Shown here piece after piece: positions 42,050 to 51,900 of a stretch of 64,000 bases of DNA (position 1 is the stretch's first letter; every line of letters begins with the position of its first letter). A program made the position numbers and the translations under genes. The stretch covers positions 1 through 64,000 of the forward strand of contig NZ_JBGVSA010000010.1 of assembly GCF_041807905.1 (NCBI RefSeq). The letters are read 5' to 3'. The notes under the pieces are model-generated. The model worked only from the letters and a program-made list of their open reading frames with translations, made no database searches and was not told the DNA's origin. This DNA is from JBGVSA01 sp041807905. Lineage in GTDB: Bacteria > Pseudomonadota > Gammaproteobacteria > Burkholderiales > Rhodocyclaceae.

Positions 42050-42517
42050 TTAGCCGATGATGAACAGCGGCTGGCCGTATTCGACCGGCTGGCCGTTTTC
42101 CACAAGGATAGCCTTGATCGTGCCGGTAGCGTCGGCTTCGATCTCATTCATGAGCTTCATGGCTTCGATCAGGCACAGCGTGTCGCCGGTGGTGACCGAC
42201 GCGCCTTCCTTCACGAAGGGATCGACGCCCGGCGCCGACGAACGATAGAACGTACCCACCATCGGCGACTTGACGACATGGCCTTCCGGGGTGGCCGGCG
42301 CTGCAGGAGCAGGCGCCGCAGCGGCGGGGGCGGCGGCCGGAGCGGCCGGCGCAGCGGCGGCGACCTGCTGGGGAGCGGTCACGTAGGTGACAGGAGCCGC
42401 GGCCGTGGAGGAATGCTTGGCGATGCGAACTTTTTCTTCACCTTCGGTGACCTCGAGTTCGGCAATGCCGGACTCTTCCACCAGGTCGATCAGTTTTTTC
42501 AGTTTTCTGAGATCCAT
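42050..42517 (-). CDS. accB: Acetyl-CoA carboxylase biotin carboxyl carrier protein
   Basis: Start set at the ATG at 42517 (MDLRKLKKLIDLVEES) preceded by TTGGAG; a GTG two codons upstream is in frame. The 155-residue protein has the N-terminal helix region, an alanine/proline-rich flexible linker (about 45-75) and the biotinyl domain with the modified lysine in EAMKLMNEI. It carries the carboxyl group between AccC and the carboxyltransferase. A terminator-like hairpin ends 15 bases before the ATG, a possible control point for the accBC pair. Confidence 0.96.
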   Translation of the reverse strand: MDLRKLKKLIDLVEESGIAELEVTEGEEKVRIAKHSSTAAAPVTYVTAPQQVAAAAPAAPAAAPAAAAPAPAAPATPEGHVVKSPMVGTFYRSSAPGVDPFVKEGASVTTGDTLCLIEAMKLMNEIEADATGTIKAILVENGQPVEYGQPLFIIG

Positions 42518-42531
42518 GTCCACTCCAAGAC

Positions 42532-42565
42532 AAAAAAGGGCGGCTCGTGTTGGGGAGAGTCGCCC
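42532..42565 (-). terminator. Terminator/attenuator hairpin directly upstream of accB
   Basis: In the minus direction GGGCGACTC (42565-42557) pairs with GAGCCGCCC (42546-42538), a 9-bp stem with one G-U pair, followed by six T residues (42537-42532). The T-run ends 14 bases before the accB ATG, so little room is left for a separate accB leader. It lies 34 bases after the aroQ stop. Confidence 0.75.
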
Positions 42566-42598
42566 GTGTATTGACGTATTTTTCGGTTCTGGTCAGAT

Positions 42599-43132
42599 TC
42601 AGGCTTGCGCCGTTGCGCCCAGACGGGTGAGCGCGTGCTCCAAGGCCAGCATGTAGCCTTGGGCACCAAGACCGCAGATGACACCGACAGCGATGTCCGA
42701 CAGATACGAGTGGTGCCGGAACGACTCCCTCGCGTGAATGTTGGACAGGTGGACTTCGATGAACGGTATCTTCACCGCGGCCAATGCATCGCGGAGTGCG
42801 ACGCTGGTATGCGTGTACGCGCCCGGGTTGATGACGATGAAGTCGACCCCCTCGGTGCGTGCGGCCTGGACGCGGTCAATGAGTTGCCCTTCGTGATTGC
42901 TCTGGAAGGATTCCAGCAGCACCGACGACGCGCGCGCACGCGCGTCCATGTCCGCATGAATGTCGGCAAGGGTCGTGCGGCCGTAGATCTCGGGCTCGCG
43001 TGTGCCGAGCAGGTTGAGGTTCGGGCCGTGCAAAACCAGTATGCGGGCGCGTTGGGGCGCCTGCGTGCCGGTTTCGCGCGCCGATGATTTGGCGCCCTTG
43101 GCGGCGGACTTCGGGTCCTTGGGTTTTGTCAT
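42599..43132 (-). CDS. aroQ: Type II 3-dehydroquinate dehydratase
   Basis: A 177-residue shikimate-pathway enzyme. It shows LVLHGPNLNLLGTREPEIYG, FIVINPGAYTHTS and EVHLSNIHARESFRHHS, with the catalytic Tyr and His. A basic, disordered N-terminal extension of about 30 residues (MTKPKDPKSAAKGAKSSARE) exceeds the usual ~146-150 residue length; a GTG at the LVLHG junction is not obvious, so the extension may be real. Adjacent to accBC, as in many gamma- and betaproteobacteria. Confidence 0.95.
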   Translation of the reverse strand: MTKPKDPKSAAKGAKSSARETGTQAPQRARILVLHGPNLNLLGTREPEIYGRTTLADIHADMDARARASSVLLESFQSNHEGQLIDRVQAARTEGVDFIVINPGAYTHTSVALRDALAAVKIPFIEVHLSNIHARESFRHHSYLSDIAVGVICGLGAQGYMLALEHALTRLGATAQA

Positions 43133-43212
43133 GGCCGCGAGTTTGCCGCAATTCGCTGCAAATTGTCTATGGTTTCGCCGCTATTCGGCTCTTGCCCGAA
43201 ATACGTCGGAAA

Positions 43213-43740
43213 CTATCGCGAAGGCGTCAATTGGCGCAATTTCTCGGCGAGTTCCGGTTCGTGGAAAGCCCCCAGCTTGATTTGCTGGATCGTCCCGGAC
43301 GCGTCGATCAACACGCTGAACGGCAGTGCCTGCGCCGCATTGCCGAGTCTGCCCGTCAACGCCAGCAGATCGGCGTTGCCCAGCAGCAGCGGATAGTGGG
43401 CCGAATGTTGGTTGGCGTACTGTGCCAGCGCGGCGGCGTCATCGATGGCGATTCCGATGAACTGCACCTGGGGAAAGCGGGTCGCCATGTCGTTGAGGAG
43501 CGGCATTTCCTCCCGGCATGGTGCGCACCATGTGCCCCAGAAATTCACCAGCATCGGCTTGCCGCGCCACTGGGCAACGCTGACCGGGACGCCCAAAGCG
43601 TCCGGCAGCGTTGCTGAAGTGAGGGCCGCCACGGGGCGGTCGTCGTCGGCCCGCAAGTAATGGCCGGCGAGGACACCCGCCGCGCCGACCACGACGAGCA
43701 TGCACACCACGCCGATCCACCGGCGCACTGAACGCTTCAT
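43213..43740 (-). CDS. TlpA-family membrane-anchored thioredoxin-like protein
   Basis: A 175-residue protein with one N-terminal span (IGVVCMLVVVGAAGVLAGHY) and a periplasmic thioredoxin fold. The redox motif WCAPC places the cysteines at 72 and 75 and is preceded by LVNFWGT, typical of TlpA/ResA/CcmG-type reductases used in cytochrome maturation or periplasmic thiol reduction. The partner is not evident from context. It starts two bases after the stop of the upstream gene, so the two are co-transcribed. Confidence 0.9.
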   Translation of the reverse strand: MKRSVRRWIGVVCMLVVVGAAGVLAGHYLRADDDRPVAALTSATLPDALGVPVSVAQWRGKPMLVNFWGTWCAPCREEMPLLNDMATRFPQVQFIGIAIDDAAALAQYANQHSAHYPLLLGNADLLALTGRLGNAAQALPFSVLIDASGTIQQIKLGAFHEPELAEKLRQLTPSR

Positions 43741-43742
43741 GC

Positions 43743-44351
43743 TTACTCTTCTTCGGCCAGATCGTTGCCGATGAGCGCTTCAACCGCGTCCAGGCGCGCC
43801 CGTTCGGCCAGCTTGCTGCCGCCCGGCGTGCGGCGCGGCGAGCGTTCGCTCACGTGATCGTAGACATTCACGCGGAACGGAATCTCGCCCCAATCGAACA
43901 CCAGGATCGCTTCCGGCGCGTCGGGACCGCTGCGGCGCACCTCGCGGTGCTCATAACGGATGTTCTGATTGATCATGAAGATTTCGACGTCTTTCGCGCT
44001 GTCGGCGTAAATCTCGAGTTCGACCTCCGAGAACGCGCCTGCCGTGCCCGCCAGCACAGTGCCGGTCAGATAGGGGCGGAACGGTGCGAACAGCCGCATG
44101 ACGTCGACCGCCGCCAGGCGCATCTCGCGCAGGCGGGCTTCGTCTTCTTCATCGCGGAACAGGGCAACGTAGGAATGCAGCTCTTCTTCGACCTCGGCGT
44201 TGGTGGGCAGCGCTTCAGCGTTGGAAAAACCGAGCTGCCGGGCCGCCTTGCGCTTGGCGAAGCCGAAATCATCGATGCCTTCTTCCGCCATCAAGCGAGC
44301 TGCGTGGGCGGCGACACTACGGCGCAATGATTGATTGTGGCGCTCAGACAT
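43743..44351 (-). CDS. Conserved protein of unknown function divergent from mpl
   Basis: Start chosen at the ATG at 44351 (MSERHNQSLRRSVAAHAARL) behind AGGGA, giving about 202 residues; an ORF start 45 bases upstream lacks a ribosome-binding site. The N-terminal part is helical and charged (LMAEEGIDDFGFAKRKAARQLG), followed by a helical middle with HSYVALFRDEEDEARL. The C-terminal half has a beta-rich block (SEVELEIYADSAKDVEIFMI, HREVRR, AILVFDWGEIPFRVNVYDH). The EIEIFMI/FDWGEIPFRVNVYD pattern suggests a nucleotidyltransferase-like or nucleic-acid-binding fold, but I do not recognise a function. Confidence 0.75.
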   Translation of the reverse strand: MSERHNQSLRRSVAAHAARLMAEEGIDDFGFAKRKAARQLGFSNAEALPTNAEVEEELHSYVALFRDEEDEARLREMRLAAVDVMRLFAPFRPYLTGTVLAGTAGAFSEVELEIYADSAKDVEIFMINQNIRYEHREVRRSGPDAPEAILVFDWGEIPFRVNVYDHVSERSPRRTPGGSKLAERARLDAVEALIGNDLAEEE

Positions 44352-44494
44352 GACGGCGTCCCTGTGGGCTGTTGTAGTGCTGATGCTGCACGGCATCAGT
44401 CAGACGGCAAACTGACGCTAGAATTCCGTCCCTATTGTACAGATCGTCCTGTGACGGTCGTGCTTTCTCGCTGCCAGGCGGCAAAAGGCGATTC

Positions 44495-45844
44495 ATGCAT
44501 ATCCACATTCTCGGTATCTGCGGCACATTCATGGGCGGCATCGCGCTGATCGCGCGCGCGGCAGGCCACACCGTCACGGGCTGCGATGCCAACGTCTACC
44601 CTCCGATGAGTACGCAGCTCGAAGAGCAGGGTATCGGCCTCATCGAGGGCTACGGCACCGATCAGCTCGAACTGAAGCCCGATCTCTTCGTGGTGGGCAA
44701 CGCCGTGTCGCGCGGCAATCCTCTGCTCGAAGCGATCCTCGACAAGGGGCTGCCGTATACGTCGGGTCCGCAATGGCTGGCCGACCATGTACTGCAAGGA
44801 AAATGGGTGCTGGCCGTGGCCGGCACGCACGGCAAGACGACGACCTCTTCCCTGTTGGCGTGGTTGCTCGAAGATGCCGGCCTCAATCCGGGCTTTCTCA
44901 TCGGCGGCGTACCGGGCAATTTCGGCGTGTCTGCGCGGCTGACCGATTCGCCGTTCTTCGTGATCGAAGCCGACGAGTACGACACCGCGTTCTGCGACAA
45001 GCGCTCCAAGTTTGTTCACTACCGCCCGCGCACGGCGATCCTGAACAATCTCGAATTCGATCACGCGGACATCTTTCCCGATCTGGCCGCCATCGAGACC
45101 CAATTCCACCATCTCGTGCGGACCGTTCCAGGCACCGGCCGCATCATCGCCAACGGCGCCGAGGAAAGCCTCTCGCGCGTGCTGGCGCGTGGTTGCTGGA
45201 GCGAAGTGGAGCGCTTCGACGGCAAGGGCGAATGGCAATACCGCGATGGCGAAGGTATCGACGACGTCGTCTTTTCGTTCAAGGGCGAGGACGTGGCCCG
45301 CTGCGCCCTGCCCATGACCGGCGCGCACAACCGTGCCAACGCGCTCGCGGCCATCGCGGCGGCCCGTCACGTGGGGGTGACACCCGAACACAGTGCCGAG
45401 GCGCTGACGCGCTTCATCGGCGTGAAGCGCCGCATGGAAGTGCGAGGCATCGTGCGCGGCGTGACGGTGTATGACGACTTCGCGCATCATCCGACGGCCA
45501 TTGCCACGACGGTCGCGGGCCTGCGCCGCCGCGTTGGCAAGTCGCGCATCCTCGCCGTGCTGGAGCCGCGATCCAACACCATGAAGCTGGGCACCATGAA
45601 GACCCAGTTGCCCGGTAGCCTCGTCGATGCCGACCTTGTCTTCTGTTACGCCAACAACCTCGGTTGGGACGCCACGGAAGTCTTCGCTCCGATGGGCGAC
45701 AAGGCGCGCTGCTTCGACGATCTGCAGGCGCTGGTGGCGGCAGTGGCAGCCGACGCACGCGAAGGCGACCATGTGCTCGTCATGAGCAACGGTGGCTTTG
45801 GCGGCGTCCACGACAAACTGCTGAAAGCGCTCGCCAGCGCCTGA
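44495..45844 (+). CDS. mpl: UDP-N-acetylmuramate:L-alanyl-gamma-D-glutamyl-meso-diaminopimelate ligase
   Basis: Start set at the ATG at 44495 (MHIHILGICGTF) behind AAAGG; the longer ORF from 44435 is rejected. The 449-residue Mur-ligase protein shows the N-terminal dinucleotide motif GICGTFMGG, the ATP loop AGTHGKTTTSSL, ADEYDTAFCDKRSKF, and YDDFAHHPTA near the C-terminal domain. It reattaches recycled tripeptide to UDP-MurNAc in peptidoglycan recycling. A strong terminator follows 20 bases after the stop. Confidence 0.96.
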   Translation: MHIHILGICGTFMGGIALIARAAGHTVTGCDANVYPPMSTQLEEQGIGLIEGYGTDQLELKPDLFVVGNAVSRGNPLLEAILDKGLPYTSGPQWLADHVLQGKWVLAVAGTHGKTTTSSLLAWLLEDAGLNPGFLIGGVPGNFGVSARLTDSPFFVIEADEYDTAFCDKRSKFVHYRPRTAILNNLEFDHADIFPDLAAIETQFHHLVRTVPGTGRIIANGAEESLSRVLARGCWSEVERFDGKGEWQYRDGEGIDDVVFSFKGEDVARCALPMTGAHNRANALAAIAAARHVGVTPEHSAEALTRFIGVKRRMEVRGIVRGVTVYDDFAHHPTAIATTVAGLRRRVGKSRILAVLEPRSNTMKLGTMKTQLPGSLVDADLVFCYANNLGWDATEVFAPMGDKARCFDDLQALVAAVAADAREGDHVLVMSNGGFGGVHDKLLKALASA

Positions 45845-45860
45845 CCGGCGCATCAAAACA

Positions 45861-45905
45861 AAGGGGCATCGCACCGGTCAAGCCGGCGGCGATGCCCTTT
45901 TTTTC
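45861..45905. terminator. Bidirectional terminator between mpl and chpA
   Basis: GGGCATCGC (45864-45872) pairs with GCGATGCCC (45889-45897), with an inner CCGG/CCGG helix, followed on the + strand by seven T residues. On the - strand the same stem is followed by CCTTTGTTTT, so it can end both the mpl transcript and the convergent chpA transcript. Confidence 0.9.
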
Positions 45906-45924
45906 GTCCGGCGTCCGCGAACGC

Positions 45925-48900
45925 TCAGTGGCGACTGCCCACGAAGCCGTGGATCAGCTCAAGCAGCACGTCTTCCTGGTATGGCTTGCCGAGGTAGTGA
46001 TTGACGCCGATCTCGGTGGCGTAGTTGCGGTGCTTGTCCGCCATGCGCGAGGTGATCATGATGATCGGCAGGTCGCGCAGGCGCTCGTCCGCACGCACAT
46101 TGCGCGCCAGATCGAAGCCGTCCATGCGCGGCATCTCGATATCGAGCAGCATCACGTCCGGCTTCATCTCCACCAGTTGCTCCAGCGCATCGACACCGTC
46201 CTTGGCGGTGACCACGTGGTAGCCCTCGCGTTCGAGCAGGCGGCTGGTGATCTTGCGTACGGTGAGCGAATCGTCGACCACCATCACCGTCGGCGTGCGA
46301 GCCTCTTCGGCTTGCGGTGCCACCGGTGCCGCGCCTTCGGCACCTTCCTGTGCCTGCGCCGTCGTGCGGGATGCCAGCACCACCGGGTTCAGGATCAGCG
46401 CAATCTCGCCATCGGGCAGCACCGTTGCCCCCGTAAAGCCCTGCAGGCGCACGAACTGCGGGCCTGCGTTCTTGACGATGATTTCCTGGTTGCCTCGCAG
46501 CTCGTCGATGTGCATTGCCAGCGTTTCGTTGCCGGCGCGCAGCAATAGCACCCAATGGAAGCGGTTCGGCGTCGGCTGCGTGACGGTATCGCCCAGCAAG
46601 CGCGGCATGTAGCGGAACGGGTACTGCTCGTTGTTCCATTCGGCGAAGCCGCGCGAACGCATGTCGTCGAGCGCGGGCTCCTTCAATTCCAGCGCCTGTT
46701 CCACCATGTTCGACGGAATGGCGTAGGTACGACCACCCGTGCGGACCAGCAGCGCTTGCGTGACGGCCAGCGTCAGCGGCAGGCGGATCATGAAGCGCGC
46801 GCCCTGGCCGGCGCTGGAAGCAATGTCGATACGGCCACCGACGGCGAGCGTCTCGCTCTTGACCACGTCCATGCCGACGCCGCGCCCGGCCACTCCCGAC
46901 ACCGTTTCGGCCGTCGAGAATCCGGGCTCGAAGATCAACTGGGTCAGGCGCGCTTCGGCCGGCGTTTCGTCCGGGCCGACCAGACCGACTGAGCGGCCTC
47001 GCGCCAGGATGCGCTCGTAATTCAGGCCGCGGCCGTCGTCGCGGATTTCCAGCGCGATTTCGTTCGACAGTTGCGACAGCGTCAGCGTGATCTGGCCGAA
47101 CTCAGGCTTGCCCGCGGCCACGCGATCCGCTGGCGATTCGATGCCGTGCGCGATGGCGTTGCGCAACAGGTGCTCGATCGGCGCGATCATTTTGTCGAGC
47201 ACACCACGGTCGATTTCGATGCGGCCGTTGCGGATGTCGAGGTTGGCGCGCTTGCCCAGTTCTTTCGCGGTCTGACGCACCACCCGGTAGAGGCGATCGG
47301 CCGAATCTTCGAACGGCACCATGCGCACCGCCATCAGCGCTTGTTGCAGGTCGCGCGACAGGCGTGCCTGCGAGTGCAGGGCCGAGTCGGATTGATCGAG
47401 GTTGCGCAGCAGGTTCTGCTGGATGGTCGTCACGTCACCGACGGACTCCGCCATCATGCGGGTCACTTCCTGCAGGCGCGTGAAGCGGTCGAATTCCAGC
47501 GGATCGAACTCGCCGTGATGCGCTTCGGCTGCGGCCAGACGCGACTGCATCTGCGACTCGGCCTGGATTTCGATCTCGCGCAACTGGTTGCGCAGGCGGA
47601 TCACGTTTTCCGTCAGGTCGAGCAGCGAACGGCGCAGCGTACGCATTTCGCCTTCGATACGCGTGCGGGCAATACTGATTTCGCCAGCCTCGTTGACGAA
47701 GCGATCGATGGCGTCGGCACGTACGCGCAGTGTCGAGCGTGTCCCCTGGACGGTGTCCGTGTCCTCTGCCGTCGCCGCGGCAACCGGCGCGGCGACCACG
47801 ATGGCCGTTGCAGCCGCGCCGGTCGCCGTGCCCGTCGACGGGGCGGCTGGCTCCGGCGCACCCGGATTACGCAGGGCGTTGAGCATCGCACCGATGTGAT
47901 CCAGCCCGTTTTCCATGTCGTCGGCCAGCGGCGTTCCAGCGGCCACGCCCTTTTCGAGCCTCGACTCAAGCGAGTGGACGTATTCGCCCAGGCGCATCGC
48001 ACCTGCCATCCGGGCGCTACCCTTGAGCGTATGCAGCAGGCGGGCCAGCGCCTGCACCGGTGCGGCGTCAGCCGGTTCCGCGCGAATCTGGCGCACCACC
48101 GTGCCCAGTTCGGACGAAAGCTCGTCGGCTTCTTCGAAGAAGATCGGCAGCAGTTGGTCGTCCAGCTCATCCTGGACGGTGATTTTCGGCGTCTCCTCGA
48201 CCACTGCAGGCGTTGCCGAGGCGAAATCGTCGACCACGATGGACTGCGGCACGGCGGCTTGCGGTGCTTCCGGTTCCGCGGTCGGGGCGGGCGCGAGGTC
48301 GGCGGCGGTAAAGAAGATCGGCTGCAGATTGTCGAGTTCTTCGACCAGCGCGTCGTCGGCCATCGGCATCGACTGCACGGCGACTTCGTCGAGCATGTTC
48401 TCCAGCACATCCAGCGCATGTTGCTGCAACGCCAGTTGTTCGCGCGTGGGGGGCTGGCTCACGTCGCACAGCCGGTGCAGCGAATGCTCCAGCGCCTTGG
48501 AGAGCGCATAGGCCGCTTCGATGCGCGCCGTGCCAGAGATTCCCGCCAGCGTGTGCGCGGCGCGGACGGCACTGGAGCCCGGGGCGAGCGTGGCGTCTTC
48601 GGCAAGCGCGGCCAGTTCGGCGCGCAGCGTGTCGAGGTGCTGGCCAGCTTCGACCATGAAAAGGTCATACAGCCCACGCGACAGCGTCTGGCCGCCGATG
48701 GTCACGTCCCCTTCCGGGATGACCGGGGGCGGCGTCTCGCCCGTCAGCGCGTGCAGATTCAGATGCGGCAGATCGATGTCGCCTTCATCGTCATCGATAG
48801 AGACGACTTCCAGGTCGTCATCGGCCAGGCGCGCTTCGGCGGGGCTGGTCGCGACATCCGGTTCGCCCAGCGATTCGGTCACCGGCGTCGGCTGCTTCGG

Positions 48901-51900
48901 TGCCGGCTCTTCGATGACATCGAAGGGCGACACCAGCGGTTCCAGTGCGTGCTCTTCGACCGTGGTGTCTTCAGCGGCGGGCGCGGCGTGTTCGAGTTCC
49001 TTGCCGACTTCCGCCAGCACGTGCGCGGCAGCTTCGAGTTCGGCCGCGATGGCGGGCGAGATCTCGATGCCGGCCTCGTCTTCGTCGACGATCGGCAGAT
49101 CTTCGGCGACGGCGTCTTTCGCTGGCGCATCGTCGAGCCACTCGTCGACGTTGAGCGCGGTCGCCACGAGGCCGTCTTCCATGGCGGCGTCGTTCGATCC
49201 GGCCACCGCGTCGGCGATGATCGGCTCGTTCAGCGTGAGGGGCTCAGGCAGCGGCTCGAGCAGGTCCTCGACGTTCAGCGCCGTCGTCGTGAGGTCGCTT
49301 TCGTCGTTGGCCGCCTCGCCGGCGAGAGTCTCCAGACTGATCGGGGTGACCGTCAGGTCGGCGTCGCCGTGGCTGTCGAGGCCGATCGTCGTTTCGGGCG
49401 TCCGGTCGGTCAGCGAATGCAGCGTCGGAATGTCCACCGCCTTGGCATTGCCAAAGGGGTTGATGGTCGTCGCGGCAAGATCGAACTCTGGCATGCGGGC
49501 GTCATCGACCAGCGCGCGGATATCGTTCTCCGACAGCGTGGCGGTAAGGTCCAGCTCCTTGCCGTGCGAGTTGGCCGGCATGTCGGGCAGGTCGATGTCC
49601 AGTCCGAACGCCGCCAGTGCCGGCATGTCCAGACGCGTCTCTTCGAGCGACGACTCGTAGTGATGCTCCGTGCCCAGTTCCGGCAGCAGAAAGTCGTCGA
49701 GATCGAAGCGTGTTTCGTTGAGCGAGGCTTCGATCGCATGGGCATCGGCAACGGGCTGGGCGGAAGGCTCCATGTCGTCCAGCACAAAATCGAGCGGCGC
49801 CGACGCGTTGAATGCCGGTGCGACGGCCGCAGCCACACTTGCGGTCGCCGGTGCCGCCGCGATGGCCGCAGCAGTGGGGGGCGCGGCGGGCAGGTCGTCG
49901 ACGCTTGGATCGAGCGAGGCAAGCAGCCTGTCGGCATGCGCGATCAGTGCGCTGGCGTCATGCCAGGTACCGCCGCCGGCAAGCAACTGTTCCACCCACG
50001 CGCCGAACACGGCACGACCGTCATCGATCAGCGCGAGAATTTCGCCGTCGGCATCACGCTCGAGCTGCAGCCAGCGGTTCATTGCCATTTCGACGTGGCG
50101 GGCGGCTTCCGAAAAATCGGTCAGGCCCACCATGCGGCTGCTGCCCTTGAGCGTGTGATACGCGCGGCGCACCGTGGTCAGCGCTTCGAGGTTGTGCGAT
50201 TCGCGGGCGGCTTCGTCGCGCGAGGTCGCCAGCGTACCGAGGACTTCCTGCGCTTCTTCCAGGAAAATTTCCAGCAGCTCGGCGTCCAGTTCTTCGGTGC
50301 TGGCGCTCATCAGGCGCGCGGCTTCGGCCGACGGTTGTGGCGCACTGACCGGGGCGACGGAGGACAGCGCTTCCTGGATCTGTTCGACGGCGACATTGCC
50401 GCCAGCCTTGAGGCTGGCGATGGCTTCCTTGGTCTGCTGTTCGAGCTGGCTGTCAGCGACCAGTTGTGCGTCTTCGCGGATCGCTTCGAGATTGCTGACG
50501 AGCTGCTGGCGCAGGGTCGTGTCCTGTGGCGATTCGGACAGCGCTGCAGCCAGTGTCTGCGTCTCGCGCGTGTCGCGAGCCAGTTGGGCTTCAACCGTGG
50601 CGCTCACGGCCGAGACCTCTTCGCGCGCGGCGCGGGCTGCCTCCGGGTTGAGGAAGAACTCCAGGCGGGCGGGGCCGTGCTTGAGCGCTTCAATGTAGAA
50701 ACCCAGCGCCGACAGCTTGTGCGCGAGTGCATCGAAATCGGACTGCTCGGGCGGTGTCTCCGCGGTGGCGAAGCGGCTCACCTCGACGGCGCTGGAGCGG
50801 ACGAGTTCGGTCGCCTCGGCCTCACCCAGGATCGCCAGCGCACCTTCAATCTGCTTGAGCGGATTGGCGAGCGCGGCCAAGGGCTCGCGTTGCGCGGTGT
50901 TGCGGAAGTAGATGTCGAGGGTTTGTTCGATCTGGCCGAGATTGGCCAGGATCTCGCGCGCGAGCTGGTTGAAGAAGAGCTTTTCCTGGGCGCGCTGCGA
51001 AGCGCTGCCGAACTGGCTTTCGTCGAGCGGAGCCGGGTTCTGGCCCTGGATACGCAGTGCATATTGATGGCACAGGGCGTCGGTCTGGCGGCGCAACTGA
51101 GTCGGATCGACGACCGCCGATTCGGCGGCTTGCTCGACGATCAACAGGCCAGTGGCGACTTCCATGGCCAGGGTGTCGCTGTGCCGCAGGGGATCGGCCC
51201 GCAGCCAGGTGAGCAATTCGCTCATCGAGGCCAGCAGACGGTCAACGTCGCGCACGTTCAACGGCGCTGCGCGGGCGACGACTTCAACCAACTGCTCCTG
51301 GAACTGCGGCAGCGCGACGGCAGCGCCCGCGCAGAAGCGGTTCCACATCTCCTTGGCGTTCTCGAGCGCTTCGCGCAACTGCAACGCCAGCGGCGCGCGC
51401 AGCGTGTCCGACAGTTCGGCGTCGCTGGCCGGGAGCGCGTTGTCGAGCCGATACACGTGGCGCACGGATTGCGCGTGCGGCGTGTCGATGCGCGAGGTGG
51501 CGACGAAGTACAGCACGTCGCGCACAAGGCGCTCAGCGATGACTTGCGAGCCCTCGATCAGGCGACGCATCTGCGTGTCGATGCGGCGGCACAGGCGATG
51601 CGCCTGCCGATCACCCGGAATGGCGCCGGATGCGAGACCTTCGAAGAACGCAACGGCGGCCCACCAGAAAGAGCGCGTGGCGGGCGTGGTCTGGATTTGT
51701 TCAATGTGCTGCACCGCGCGCAGCATTTCGAGCGGGCCGGCGTTCGCGCCCGGCTGGCGGATCCACTGCAGCAGGCCTTTTTCGAACCGGCCGCGCTGGA
51801 CGCGCGCTTCGTGCGCGGCGCGGGCCGGATCGATGCTGGGCGCATCGCCCAGGGCTGGACGGCGCGACAGGTCCGGGAAAAACAGCTCCGACGGCGGCGG

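Noticed and set aside
44432..45874. A 480-residue open frame on the - strand
   Set aside because: Antisense to mpl, which is unambiguous.
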